64,000 nt of DNA from Rufibacter sediminis (GTDB lineage Bacteria; Bacteroidota; Bacteroidia; Cytophagales; Hymenobacteraceae). The stretch lies in assembly GCF_014269285.1 (NCBI RefSeq), contig NZ_JACOAF010000033.1, forward strand, positions 1 to 64,000, given 5' to 3'. How positions within the stretch are numbered: position 1 is the stretch's first letter; each line of letters starts with the position of its first letter. Positions 50,576 to 59,449 of this stretch are shown here, piece after piece. The translations under genes were made by a program, and so were the position numbers. The notes under the pieces are model-generated. The model made no database searches. It was not told where the DNA came from and saw only the letters and a list, made by a program, of their open reading frames with translations.

Positions 50576-53422
50576 TTATTGCTTCACTACCCGGGTGGTG
50601 GTTTTACCCGTAGCGGTCTGCACCTGTAGGTAGTACACACCGGCTGCCTGATTTGTCAGATCCAGCGCGATAGGATGCCCTGCTTCTAATGATACTTGCT
50701 TCTTAGAAACTACGCCACCTTGGCTATGAAGCAAGATGACAGTAGCTGCCCCAGTTACATCAGAAGAAGCGAAGTACACAGTGCCGGTAGTTGGATTAGG
50801 ATATACGCTCACAGAAGCTTGCGCCACGGCTTTTCCATCGGCTTTCACCGAGATCACCTTTGAGTACTCAGACTTGCCGTCAAAATCTACTTGCTTCAGG
50901 CGGTAGTATACCGTTCCTGCCTGAGCAGAAGCATCTGTGAATGCGTAGCTCTGCAATACGTTGCTGTTTCCGTTCCCTTTCACGCGGCCGATGCTCACGA
51001 AAGACTTTCCATCCTTGCTACGCTCTACCTGGAAGTAGTCGTTGTCTTTCTCAGCGGCAGTTTTCCACGCCAGGTTAACAGATCCATTGATTTGCTTGCC
51101 CTCAAAAGAGAGCAGAGTCACCGGCAGTGGAGACGGTTCAAAAATGCTAGCCGTGGTTGGCGCAATAGGTTCCAGTGCATAATTCCCGGCATCATCACCA
51201 GTTAGGAAGGCGTTGGATAATGTGACTTCTTTGCCACTACCCACCTCTGGAGAATCAAACTTAGCAGTACCACCTGCCAGATCTACTTTATCTCCTAGTA
51301 TTAGCCCCACTAATTCTTTTGTGAGAATCTCAGCAGAAGTGTTGTTATCAAAAACTTTGTCTTTCACCGTGAAAGTAGCGGCAACAGGTTTAGCGATGAT
51401 AGCAGCAGACGGGGATGCGATTGTATTAGAGAGAATGTAATTCAGGGCATCGGCACCATCCAGTCTAACATCTTCCACAGTCACAACTTTGTTGGCTCCT
51501 ACCTTTTTATCAGCAAACGTAGCTGACCCATATATAGCATTTACCACATCACCTGACACTTTATTCGATGTTAAAGTAACAGGCGCGCTAATACCACCAT
51601 CGTAAATTCTGTCCTGGCATGTTGCAGTCACATTCAGAGTTCGCTGCGTAATATTGGCGAAAGCTGTTGCAGATGTATTGAAAGAATAATTAGCTGCATC
51701 TAATCCACTAATGCTTATTCCACTAACACTTACTGTCTTATTAGCGGCTACGTTTTTGGTTCCGAAGGCAGCAGATGTATATGTAGGATTCACTACATCA
51801 TTTGCTAACTGGTTCGCACTCAAGAGCACTGTCGCTACAGTCAAGCCATCATAGGTTTTGTCTTGACCTACTGCAGACACCACCAGCGCCCTCTGAGAGA
51901 TGCTGGCCGATGCAGTGGCAGTGGTAGCGGCAAGTACATAGTTACCAACTGCAGTACCGCTGATTGAAATCCCACTTACGTTAATAGGTTTAACCCCTAC
52001 ATTCTTATCTGCGAAAACAGCAGAAGAATACGCAAGCGTCACGGCGTCCGCACTCAACTTGTCAGAAGAAAGAACTACACTAGCGTCAGTAGTGCCATCA
52101 TATGTTTTGTTTTGACCAACAGCAGTCACCGTAAGAGACCTCCTATTGATATTGGCAGTAAGACCGGCAGGCTGAGTTAAAGTATAGTTGCCGCTATCGG
52201 TGCCAGATAAACTACCTGCAGAAGTCACTGCAATACCTGTTCCTACATTTGAGGAAGCAAAAGTTCCTGCATTAACCCAAGTGACAACGTCTGGCGAAAT
52301 CACACCGGTCAATGTGCCCCCGATAGTAGCGGAAGTAGTCCCATCATAGGTTTTGCTGTTGGCAATTGCCCCCGCTACAATTAAGGCTTTGGGAGTGATG
52401 TTTGCTACTAAGCCAGTTGGCTGAACAAGGGTGTAGTTCGCAACTGTTGCTCCAGAGATAGAGTAGCCGGTCACAGTTACCGCCTTCCCATTACCTACGG
52501 TTTTTGAATCAAAAGCAGCCGCAACTCCAGTAGTGCTTAAAGTGATGCTTTCGCCTGGCACCACACCATTGAGAGTAGCAGTTCCAGTCAAAGCAGCAGC
52601 AGTAGCACCAGTATAAACTCTACTTACCGCCGAAACACCTGAAATTGTCAGTTCTTTTCTATTGATAGCAAGAGTAACAGGAGTTCTTGTAACACTTGCA
52701 CAGCCGGTTGAATTATAAAGCTCAGCGTAATATGTGTAAGTACCTACAGCCTTATCGGTTGGAGTATATGTAGAAGAAGAAGTAAGCAATGTGCCATTTG
52801 TAGCTGCATTATACCATCTCACCTGCAACCCACTAGGAGGAGTTACTGAAAAAGTAGGGTTAACACCGCCATACATGATGGTTGTTGGCTGATTATTAAT
52901 AACTGATACGATTGGGCTTTCAGGAAGCCCAACTGAGAATTGCGATGAAAACAAATCCACATTCTGCCCTTGCCCTGGAATGGATCCAATAAACCTGGGA
53001 GTACCATTAGAAGCTGCTGCCAAGGTATAAGTGGCAGAAACTTCAGTATTAGCAGAAGTTGTTTCTATAATGCCAAGGGACTGTAACAAGGTAGCAGATG
53101 TAGTGTTTCCACTATAAACCCCCACATTAAAAGTGGTTTTGCCATTCTTATTACTAGAAACTGTAACTGTAACCTGACTACCAGGGCAATAAGAAGTTGC
53201 GTTCACGGTAAGAGTTTGTGCTTCTAACCTAGAAACCGCCAGGGAGAACACTCCGGTCAAAAGCATTACAACAGCAACTTTACTAGAGAATGGAGTTCGC
53301 GAAGCGTTCACATCTCCTGCACTATAGGCCAAGTCTTTCCTCCTAACCAGAAGAGACATCCGCAGAAACTGCTGAGTCAACTCAACCCATTCGAACCTAA
53401 TCAAGGAGTACAATTTTTTCAT
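50576..53422 (-). CDS. T9SS-exported protein with six YDG repeats
   Basis: The 948-residue protein is a larger paralogue of the one at 45221-47170. A long N-terminal leader precedes the hydrophobic export segment (VAVVMLLTGVFSLAVSRLEAQ, split near residues 48-68). Next come the YCPGSQVTVTVSSNKNGKTT domain, an Ig-like VRWYNAATNGTLL region, then six YDG-type repeats of about 80 residues starting at SRVYTGATA, SKTYDGTTS, NKTYDGTTD, DKTYDGLTV, DRIYDGGIS and DKVFDNNTS. It ends with the LLSFEGKQINGSVNLAWKTA domain and a type A T9SS sorting domain (VYPNPTTGTVYFAS to RVVKQ). It is probably cell-surface attached; an adhesive or matrix role is inference. Confidence 0.85.
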   Translation of the reverse strand: MKKLYSLIRFEWVELTQQFLRMSLLVRRKDLAYSAGDVNASRTPFSSKVAVVMLLTGVFSLAVSRLEAQTLTVNATSYCPGSQVTVTVSSNKNGKTTFNVGVYSGNTTSATLLQSLGIIETTSANTEVSATYTLAAASNGTPRFIGSIPGQGQNVDLFSSQFSVGLPESPIVSVINNQPTTIMYGGVNPTFSVTPPSGLQVRWYNAATNGTLLTSSSTYTPTDKAVGTYTYYAELYNSTGCASVTRTPVTLAINRKELTISGVSAVSRVYTGATAAALTGTATLNGVVPGESITLSTTGVAAAFDSKTVGNGKAVTVTGYSISGATVANYTLVQPTGLVANITPKALIVAGAIANSKTYDGTTSATIGGTLTGVISPDVVTWVNAGTFASSNVGTGIAVTSAGSLSGTDSGNYTLTQPAGLTANINRRSLTVTAVGQNKTYDGTTDASVVLSSDKLSADAVTLAYSSAVFADKNVGVKPINVSGISISGTAVGNYVLAATTATASASISQRALVVSAVGQDKTYDGLTVATVLLSANQLANDVVNPTYTSAAFGTKNVAANKTVSVSGISISGLDAANYSFNTSATAFANITQRTLNVTATCQDRIYDGGISAPVTLTSNKVSGDVVNAIYGSATFADKKVGANKVVTVEDVRLDGADALNYILSNTIASPSAAIIAKPVAATFTVKDKVFDNNTSAEILTKELVGLILGDKVDLAGGTAKFDSPEVGSGKEVTLSNAFLTGDDAGNYALEPIAPTTASIFEPSPLPVTLLSFEGKQINGSVNLAWKTAAEKDNDYFQVERSKDGKSFVSIGRVKGNGNSNVLQSYAFTDASAQAGTVYYRLKQVDFDGKSEYSKVISVKADGKAVAQASVSVYPNPTTGTVYFASSDVTGAATVILLHSQGGVVSKKQVSLEAGHPIALDLTNQAAGVYYLQVQTATGKTTTRVVKQ

Positions 53423-54475
53423 AAAAGCGTCAATAGATATCGATAAATTATTGTATTACTTAGTTATTGTTTTAAACTAATGCCACAAAATTGGCAATAC
53501 CATTTATCAATTCTATGCTTTTACATTTATAACTATTTAAATAAAGTCATATAACCAGAGTAGCAATAAAATAAAATATACATTAAGGTTATACAAGATA
53601 ATCAATATCTCACTAGAGCCACAACTGTAACTAAAGCCACTTTAAGTATGAATTATCCAAATAATTGATTATAACTATAACAGACACTTACATCTATTCT
53701 AACATAAAGCAGCAAAAGAGCTTTTATTATAACTTTTATAAATTTAATAGAAATATTCATACAACCTTTTTCTTATATCTAAGTATAAGACTATGTTTAG
53801 CCTTATGAACATATAAACTTTATCCTATTATATAGTATGCATACATACTATATATCAACTTAATAAATATTTTTCATAACTATTTTCAGATAATTTAACC
53901 TTCAACAGAGGTGAATTCCAATCTTTTGAGGAAACGATCATATAAGATCGTCTATCAATTTTAGATAATTGATAAACAAAAAGGGGTATCTATTTAGAAA
54001 AGCAATCATTCTACATAACTACTTTCGACAAGATCAGTCAATTCAATGAATTAGGAGGCAACTTATCACATACAAGAAGTTCCAAGCTATGCCTGAGGCT
54101 ATCTACCTCGTACCTGGGACGCGTGTTTCACTTAATGCAGGAACGAGGCTAGGCACTTATCTTTAGCCAAGCATACATGCCAACTCAGCAATAACCAACA
54201 ATAAAAGCTATCTATCTCAGACCTTCAGAAAACCTCCTCTTACAACTAACTTTCAACCAAGATAGCACAAGCGCAATTTCTTATATAAGCATTTAAAAAC
54301 GAACGAATTATCAAACCAACAACACGACTAATGGCTAAGTACAGGAAATTAATCTGTCCTAAAACTGGCCTTCAGAAGAGGCTCATTTCAGGTCATGAAA
54401 AGGCAAGTGGATACATTTTTATTAAACCGCAATGAACCATAAGCAAAAGGGCGCGGTTACGGTATAGTGTAACAC
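53423..54475. other. 1.05-kb AT-rich gap between the YDG and subtilisin genes
   Basis: No supported gene. It contains two perfect small inverted repeats: TATATAGTATG and CATACTATATA around CATA (53829-53854), and ATCAATT with AATTGAT around TTAGAT (about 53956-53975). As the divergent region of the two genes it should hold both promoters. Base composition is much more AT-rich than the rest of the window. Confidence 0.5.
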
Positions 54476-54517
54476 TTGGTTACATTGCAAACTGTCTTTA
54501 ACTCAAAACGATTGACT

Positions 54518-55690
54518 ATGCGATCAACTAATTTCAAAAAAGCAGTATCTTTCTTTGCTCTTGCCTCTGTATTTTCCATGGCTGGCTGTCAGAAAGATGA
54601 GCTTTTAGAAGAAACGGCTACTGCGCCGGCACCCGCTGCCACTTCCTCTAAAACTGTAGAGGGCAAGTACATTGTAGTAATGAAGAACAGCAGCGCTGCT
54701 TCCAGACAGGAACTAAGAGACCGTTTACTTCAGAGATTAGGCATACGTGATCGGGTGAATGACATGCTGGAGGGCTCATCCAACGGCTTTACCGGTAGCC
54801 TCAGCAAAGAAGAGGTACAGCAATTGAAGCAGGATGACAACGTGGCCTACGTTGAACCAGAGCAAACCATAATGCTCGGAGATGCCGCCGCCAGCCTTTC
54901 CTCAGAAACCACCACTTCCACTACTATCTCTTCTCAAACGATCCCGTGGGGAGTAGCTCGCGTGGGATACGGAGATGGTACCGGTAAAACTGTTTGGGTA
55001 ATTGACTCAGGCGTACAATCCAGCCATCCAGACCTGAACGTTGACAAAGTACGCAGCAAATCTTTCATTTCCGGCGATGCTTCGTGGGAAGATGGTTACG
55101 GCCACGGAACTGGTGTAGCAGGCATCATCGGGGCTAAAAACAATTCAGTAGGCGTAGTAGGTGTCGCTGCCAATGCCACCATCGTGGCGCTGCGTGTATT
55201 TGACAATGCCGGTGCCGGCACCCTTACCCGCATCTACACAGCCTTAAATTATGCATATACCAACGGCAAAGCGGGCGATGTGGTGAACATGAGCTTACGC
55301 GTAGCTGCCTCTACCATGTTAGATGACCTGGTGAAGAAAGTAGCGGCCAAAGGCATGTTTGTAGTGGTTGCCTCCGGTAATAGCTACATTGACTGCAAAA
55401 ACGATTCTCCGGCACGTGTAGTTGCCCCCAATGTATTTGTGGTTTCCAACATGGACTCTAACGGCAAATTCAATGCTACTTCCAACTACGGCGCTTCTGT
55501 GAAGTATGCCGCCCCAGGCACGAACATCAAAACTACCTGGAAAGGCAGTGGATACGTGAATGGCAACGGAACATCCTATGCCGCTCCGCACGTAGCGGGT
55601 ATTCTGGCCCTCACCGGCGGAAAAGTAAACTCCCAGGGTTTGGTAACCAGCGATCCAGACGGAAAGCCAGATCCAATCGCCTTGAAATAA
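54518..55690 (+). CDS. Subtilisin-like (S8) serine peptidase, lipoprotein
   Basis: The 390-residue protein starts at the ATG at 54518 and has a lipoprotein signal ending SMAGC (Cys 24). An I9-type inhibitor prodomain (about residues 45-120; GKYIVVMKNSSAASRQEL, VAYVEPEQTIML) is followed by the peptidase domain with Asp 163 (VIDSGVQ), His 196 (GYGHGTGVAG), oxyanion Asn near 288 (VVASGNS) and Ser 353 (GNGTSYAAPHVAG). All catalytic residues are present. A T9SS domain is absent, so it is a membrane-anchored, probably self-maturing protease. It is divergent from the T9SS genes; processing of those proteins is possible but unproven. Confidence 0.93.
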   Translation: MRSTNFKKAVSFFALASVFSMAGCQKDELLEETATAPAPAATSSKTVEGKYIVVMKNSSAASRQELRDRLLQRLGIRDRVNDMLEGSSNGFTGSLSKEEVQQLKQDDNVAYVEPEQTIMLGDAAASLSSETTTSTTISSQTIPWGVARVGYGDGTGKTVWVIDSGVQSSHPDLNVDKVRSKSFISGDASWEDGYGHGTGVAGIIGAKNNSVGVVGVAANATIVALRVFDNAGAGTLTRIYTALNYAYTNGKAGDVVNMSLRVAASTMLDDLVKKVAAKGMFVVVASGNSYIDCKNDSPARVVAPNVFVVSNMDSNGKFNATSNYGASVKYAAPGTNIKTTWKGSGYVNGNGTSYAAPHVAGILALTGGKVNSQGLVTSDPDGKPDPIALK

Positions 55691-55712
55691 AGAGTTCCAA
55701 TATCGCTCCAAA

Positions 55713-55749
55713 CAAGAGAGCCCGTCTTCCAGCAAGACGGGCTCTCTTG
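55713..55749 (+). terminator. Terminator of the subtilisin-like gene
   Basis: CAAGAGAGCCCGTCTT and AAGACGGGCTCTCTTG form a perfect 16-bp stem around CCAGC, followed by TTTT, 23 nt after the stop. Its last base is the first base of a P36 copy. Confidence 0.85.
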
Positions 55750-55784
55750 TTTTAGGCCTCTTTCCATCAAAATCCCGCTGAAAC
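55749..55784. repeat. P36 palindrome, copy 22
   Basis: Arms GTTTTAGGCCTC and TCCCGCTGAAAC, immediately after the subtilisin terminator. Confidence 0.65.
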
Positions 55785-55817
55785 AATCCTGTCTGCTACG
55801 CTAATAGGTAGCGTAAC

Positions 55818-55853
55818 ATTTTAGGCCTCGTTTACAGAAAACGCCCTTAAAAC
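55818..55853. repeat. P36 palindrome, copy 23
   Basis: Arms ATTTTAGGCCTC and CGCCCTTAAAAC, 34 nt after copy 22. The rest of the gap to 56140 shows no gene or signal that I recognise. Confidence 0.65.
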
Positions 55854-56140
55854 AGGTTTTATAATTGTGCACGGCTCTCTGCCTAAGAAGTGGCAAAGCA
55901 GAAACAAGCGCTTGAGCAACAGGGCAAATTGCCCCAAATTATCTCTTCTATATCACAGGAGGTAGTCCTGCTAAGCTCATCAGGCTGGAAGATGTTTTTC
56001 GGTCATTCCCCACCCGCATTACAAAGAAATCAGAGGCTGTTTGCGTGCGCGTTCAACCTTTTTGTACAAAACAGAGTAATCAGATAGCAAATGGTTTTAT
56101 ATGTAAACCAATCCTTTATACCTGATAAAAATATACCGAT

Positions 56141-56311
56141 ATGAAAAATTTACAAGCATACTTTTTTGCGTTCATGCTCCTCATCACCGTGACGCTTTCC
56201 AGCTGTGAAATGATTGGCGACATCTTCAAAGCCGGTATGTGGACGGCGGTCATCATCATCGTGCTGGTGATCTTCCTGATCATGTGGCTTCTCAGAAAGA
56301 TCAGGAGATAA
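56141..56311 (+). CDS. Very small lipoprotein with a membrane helix
   Basis: This 56-residue frame begins MKNLQAYFFAFMLLITVT and has a lipobox LSSC with Cys near residue 20, a short polar piece (EMIGDIFKAGMWT), a second strongly hydrophobic helix (AVIIIVLVIFLIMWLL) and a basic end (RKIRR). Small proteins of this layout occur in many Bacteroidota, usually as hypothetical genes. It has its own stop followed 4 nt later by a P36 copy and a bidirectional terminator, which supports a real transcription unit. Function unknown. Confidence 0.75.
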   Translation: MKNLQAYFFAFMLLITVTLSSCEMIGDIFKAGMWTAVIIIVLVIFLIMWLLRKIRR

Positions 56312-56315
56312 CGCT

Positions 56316-56351
56316 GTTTTCTTCGTGTTTTTCTGAAAACAGGAAAAAAAG
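56316..56351. repeat. P36 palindrome, copy 24 (degenerate)
   Basis: Arms GTTTTCTTCGTG and CAGGAAAAAAAG with a well-kept TTTTTCTGAAAAC centre, 4 nt after the small lipoprotein stop. Confidence 0.55.
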
Positions 56352-56386
56352 AGAAGGCCACCTTTGCGGGTGGCCTTTTCTTTTTT
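56342..56386. terminator. Bidirectional terminator
   Basis: GAGAAGGCCACC and GGTGGCCTTTTC form the stem around TTTGCG, with A-run before and T-run after it. It would stop both the small lipoprotein transcript and the fatty-acid hydroxylase transcript, which converge here. Confidence 0.85.
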
Positions 56387-56400
56387 GTGGCAAGCTGAGT

Positions 56401-57009
56401 CTATCTTTTGCGTTCTGGCATGGTGCCCAGGATCCAGTCCCAGAGCGGCGAAGAAACGCCGTATGCTTTCTCCGGGTCTTTGTAGTGGTGGATACTGTGG
56501 TGAATCCAGAGCTGCTTCAGGAAGTTCTTAGGCGGAGCGTAGGCATGCACGGCGTAGTGCACGAACAGATATAACGCATACCCGAACAGGAAGCCAGCCA
56601 CGATGCCGAAAACCATGGACCCGAAAATCAGTTTAAACACGAAAAAGAAAAACGAGGCGATAAACAGACTCACAATGGGCGGCATAGCCAAGCGGGTCTT
56701 GTCTTTGGGGTAATCATGGTGATTGCCGTGGAACGTGTACTGGATGTTCTTCTTGAACTCATTGGTGGGCTCCATGTGGAAGATGTACCGGTGAGCCATG
56801 TACTCTACCAAAGAGAAAATCAGCCAACCGGCCAGGAACAACCCTACCGCCGAGAGCACATCCAGAAATCCGTACGTGAAACCGTAAATCAGCAGACCAG
56901 TAGCAATGACTAGAAAGATGGAAATTGGAATGGCAATATGGGTGTGGGTAAGACGCTCCAGCACCGGATTCTTGAAAAGAGTCGCAGAACCTTTATGATT
57001 CGGTTTCAT
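56401..57009 (-). CDS. Fatty acid hydroxylase / sterol desaturase-family membrane enzyme
   Basis: The 202-residue protein has four membrane segments (about residues 24-44, 47-68, 108-128, 130-150) and the eight-histidine di-iron motifs of this superfamily: HRYIFH near residue 73, HGNHHDYP near 94, HYAVH near 152 and HHSIHHY near 170. The compact size and FA2H/Scs7-like motif order suggest 2-hydroxylation of fatty acyl chains, as in the sphingolipids and ornithine lipids of Bacteroidota; that substrate is inference. Its promoter region carries an inverted repeat over the predicted start site. Confidence 0.9.
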   Translation of the reverse strand: MKPNHKGSATLFKNPVLERLTHTHIAIPISIFLVIATGLLIYGFTYGFLDVLSAVGLFLAGWLIFSLVEYMAHRYIFHMEPTNEFKKNIQYTFHGNHHDYPKDKTRLAMPPIVSLFIASFFFFVFKLIFGSMVFGIVAGFLFGYALYLFVHYAVHAYAPPKNFLKQLWIHHSIHHYKDPEKAYGVSSPLWDWILGTMPERKR

Positions 57010-57030
57010 AGTCAGTGAAAATTAAATGAA

Positions 57031-57060
57031 ACGTTTCTTACTGTGAAACGTGCAAAAATA
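57031..57060 (-). promoter_or_regulatory. -7 box and overlapping inverted repeat of the hydroxylase gene
   Basis: On the minus strand TATTTTTG (57060-57053) matches the -7 consensus. Directly downstream, ACGTTTC (57031-57037) and GAAACGT (57045-57051) form an inverted repeat with a 7-nt spacer that would cover the transcription start. This placement suits a repressor operator. Confidence 0.45.
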
Positions 57061-57094
57061 ATCAAAATTATACAGAACCGGTACCTAACAGGCC

Positions 57095-57622
57095 TCAGGA
57101 AGTGCGTAAAAACTGGGTTATCTTTTGGGCCACCTCCGGCACAGAGCCTTCGCCCGCTGGCACCACCCCAGCAGCCTGCAGGTAGAATTTCTCCCGTTGA
57201 GACACAGTATCAGATAGATACCGCAGCAGCTCCGCCGGGCTTTTATCCCGCAGCAGAGGCCGCGCCTGCAAATCCTGCGCCGTCAATCTGGCCACTAATT
57301 TCTCCGGCGAAAGGGAAAGATAAATGGGAAAACCCTGGGAAACCATAAAGGCCATGTTCCCACAGAAGCAGGGCGCCCCGCCACCGGTGGCCAGCACCAG
57401 GTTCTCAGTCCGGTTTGCGACCTGGCGCAGCGCCTTGGCTTCGGCCTCCCGGAAATAGGTTTGTCCCCGCTGCTCAAACACCTGCGGCACAGTTAAACCT
57501 TCCTGCTCCTCAATGAGAGTATCCAGATCCAGAAACCGATACGCCAACTGCTCCGCCAGCACCTTCCCCACGGTTGATTTCCCGCAACCCGGCATTCCTA
57601 CCAGAAAGATCTTTGAGGGCAT
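57095..57622 (-). CDS. aroK: Shikimate kinase
   Basis: Shikimate kinase phosphorylates shikimate at the 3-hydroxyl in aromatic amino acid synthesis. The 175-residue protein has the P-loop GMPGCGKST (residues 9-17), the shikimate-binding DLDTLIEEQEG, RGQTYFREAEAKAL, the ATGGGAPC loop and the lid/R region (LQARPLLRDK, SQREKFYLQAA). I start at the ATG at 57622; an ATG eight codons upstream adds MTFSRQGT without family support. It lies downstream of BT_3928 on the same strand, with P36 copy 25 between. Confidence 0.95.
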   Translation of the reverse strand: MPSKIFLVGMPGCGKSTVGKVLAEQLAYRFLDLDTLIEEQEGLTVPQVFEQRGQTYFREAEAKALRQVANRTENLVLATGGGAPCFCGNMAFMVSQGFPIYLSLSPEKLVARLTAQDLQARPLLRDKSPAELLRYLSDTVSQREKFYLQAAGVVPAGEGSVPEVAQKITQFLRTS

Positions 57623-57691
57623 GGTGCCTTGACGGGAGAAAGTCATTTGCCTGTGAGTGAAGAAAGGGAAGGGTTATTTCGTGCGCTGCTT

Positions 57692-57727
57692 ATTTTCAGG
57701 CTCTTTTCTGAAAAACAGGCGGAAAAC
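57692..57727. repeat. P36 palindrome, copy 25
   Basis: Arms ATTTTCAGGCTC and CAGGCGGAAAAC. A further inverted half follows: CTGAAAAACAGGCGG (57708-57722) pairs perfectly with CCGCCTGTTTTTCAG (57741-57755), just beyond the BT_3928 stop. Confidence 0.75.
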
Positions 57728-57758
57728 GGGTTTCCATTGCCCGCCTGTTTTTCAGTTA

Positions 57759-58874
57759 TTATTGAACTGCTGCCTGTACCTCCTGCAGAGTTGGCGTGTT
57801 GTTGTAATGCCATTTGCCCACCACTACGCCATTCCTGAACAGCAGCAAGCCCGGGTTGGAGCGGATCATGGTTTTCAGGACGGTCGCATCGGCGAAGAAG
57901 TACGGCGCGGACAAGTTCACCTCGTGACGGAACACGTCAAACTCCTGGCTGCTGCTGGAGGTGATGACCACCGGCACTATTTTGGGCGTTTGATCTTTCT
58001 CCAGCCCCGCCAACAGGGCATTGATCTCCTGGAAGCTGTCGCGGTCGGCCTTGCTCACGTCTTTCACCAGAATCAGGAGCCGGTTGCCCAGGAACATCTC
58101 CTGGGTGAAATCGCCCTGATCATTCCAGATGTTGAAGTCCGTGATTTTGGGGCCATCCTCGGGGTTGAGCGGCACCATCTTCTTGAATTTGTAGGTGGTA
58201 TCGGTGGGGTAGTTCTCGAAAGTGGTTTCCTGCCCGTTTTTCTCCATCACGTACTGGTAGCGCAGCGGGGCCGAGGGCTTCATGAGTTTCGGGATGTTGG
58301 CACCCAGACGGTATGCCCTGAAATCCAGGAACGGCTCATTGCGGTAGGCATAGATACTAACGCCCAGAGAGAAAAGCAGCGACACCAGCACAATGGTGCC
58401 CGTCACGCCCCGGTTCATCTGGCCCAGAGAGAGCAGATGCCGTTGAGTGAATAGCAGCACCACAATGAGCACCAGCAAGATGATGTCTTTGGTGAACGAC
58501 TCCCAGGGCGTGAGCTTGATGGCATCACCAAAGCAGCCGCAGTCGGTGACTTTGTTGAAGTACGCCGAGTAGAACGTGAGAAACGTGAAGAACACAATCA
58601 GGGCAAAGAGCAGCCACAGCACGGTGTTCAGTTTCCAGCGCACCAGCAGGGCCACGCCCAGCACCACTTCCAGCGTACTCAGAAAGATGGAGAGGTACAG
58701 CGCAAACGGCTTGAACGAAAGAAACACCGAGGAGAAATCCGTGGAGAATACCTCAAAGTACTCTTCCAGTTTGATAGCAGTGCCCACCGGATCATTCAGT
58801 TTGATCAGGCCCGAGAAGATGAACAACCCGCCCACCACTATCCACGCGAAACGACTAAGCAGACGGAGTGCCAT
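57759..58874 (-). CDS. BT_3928-family membrane protein (DoxX/MauE-like with thioredoxin-like domain)
   Basis: The 371-residue protein begins with a DoxX/MauE-like four-helix region (residues 1-135; WIVVGGLFIFSGLIKLNDPV, and a TDCGCFGD motif between helices), a fifth helix near 165-180, and an exported thioredoxin-fold-like C-terminus (about 235-371; MFLGNRLLILVKDVSKADRD, PGLLLFRNGVVVGKWHYN) without the classical CxxC. This architecture is the BT_3928 family of Bacteroidota, of unknown function. It overlaps the DUF1599 gene by 20 nt, so the two are translated together. Confidence 0.85.
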   Translation of the reverse strand: MALRLLSRFAWIVVGGLFIFSGLIKLNDPVGTAIKLEEYFEVFSTDFSSVFLSFKPFALYLSIFLSTLEVVLGVALLVRWKLNTVLWLLFALIVFFTFLTFYSAYFNKVTDCGCFGDAIKLTPWESFTKDIILLVLIVVLLFTQRHLLSLGQMNRGVTGTIVLVSLLFSLGVSIYAYRNEPFLDFRAYRLGANIPKLMKPSAPLRYQYVMEKNGQETTFENYPTDTTYKFKKMVPLNPEDGPKITDFNIWNDQGDFTQEMFLGNRLLILVKDVSKADRDSFQEINALLAGLEKDQTPKIVPVVITSSSSQEFDVFRHEVNLSAPYFFADATVLKTMIRSNPGLLLFRNGVVVGKWHYNNTPTLQEVQAAVQ

Positions 58875-59424
58875 GATTTGGATAGTTTAGTTTAATGAGG
58901 CAGAAAACGGCATAGTTGAGCATGTCACGGTAGTTCGCTTCCACGCCTTCAGAGACCAGCGTGTGGCCGGCATTGTCTTCAATCTGTTTGGTGCGGTAGA
59001 TTTTCATCAGAATCAGATCGGTCATGGACTCCACGCGCATGCTGCGCCAGGCCTCGCCGTAGTCATGGTTCTTGTCTTCCTGCAAGGCCTGCGTTTTCCT
59101 GATTTCCTCCTGGTACAGCCCCCGCACCTGCTCCACCGGCAAGGCTTGCTCCACCTCGCCCTGCGCCAGCAACTGCTCCTGCATGAGCGCGATGACGCAG
59201 TAGTTCACGATGGCCACAAACTCAGAGGCGATATCGTCCTGGATCTTCTGCGTGCCTTTCTCCTGGATGGAGCGGATGCGCTGCGCCTTGATAAAAATCT
59301 GGTCGGTGATGGAGGGCAGCCGGAGAATGCGCCAGGCGGTGCCATAGTCCTGGGTCTTCTGCAGAAACAGGCGCTGGCATGCTTCTATCACGCGGTTGTA
59401 CTCCTGGGCGGTTTGGTGAATCAA
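58855..59424 (-). CDS. DUF1599 (nucleotide-modification-associated domain 1) protein
   Basis: The 189-residue protein consists of two similar halves: KTQDYGTAWRILRLPSITDQ near residue 25 and KNHDYGEAWRSMRVESMTDL near 120, each followed by an IFIKAQRIRSIQE-type helix. This duplicated pattern is DUF1599, also called nucleotide modification associated domain 1; its activity is not established. Family alignment places the start at TTG 59424; the ATG at 59568 would run into folP. It is divergent from folP with a 25-nt gap and overlaps the BT_3928 gene downstream, a neighbourhood common in Bacteroidota. Confidence 0.85.
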   Translation of the reverse strand: MIHQTAQEYNRVIEACQRLFLQKTQDYGTAWRILRLPSITDQIFIKAQRIRSIQEKGTQKIQDDIASEFVAIVNYCVIALMQEQLLAQGEVEQALPVEQVRGLYQEEIRKTQALQEDKNHDYGEAWRSMRVESMTDLILMKIYRTKQIEDNAGHTLVSEGVEANYRDMLNYAVFCLIKLNYPNHGTPSA

Positions 59425-59449
59425 GTTTTTCGCTTTACTTTTATAGGAA

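Noticed and set aside
55890-56087. 65-codon plus-strand frame before the small lipoprotein
   Set aside because: No signal, domain or codon bias supports it, and it lies in a gap rich in repeats.
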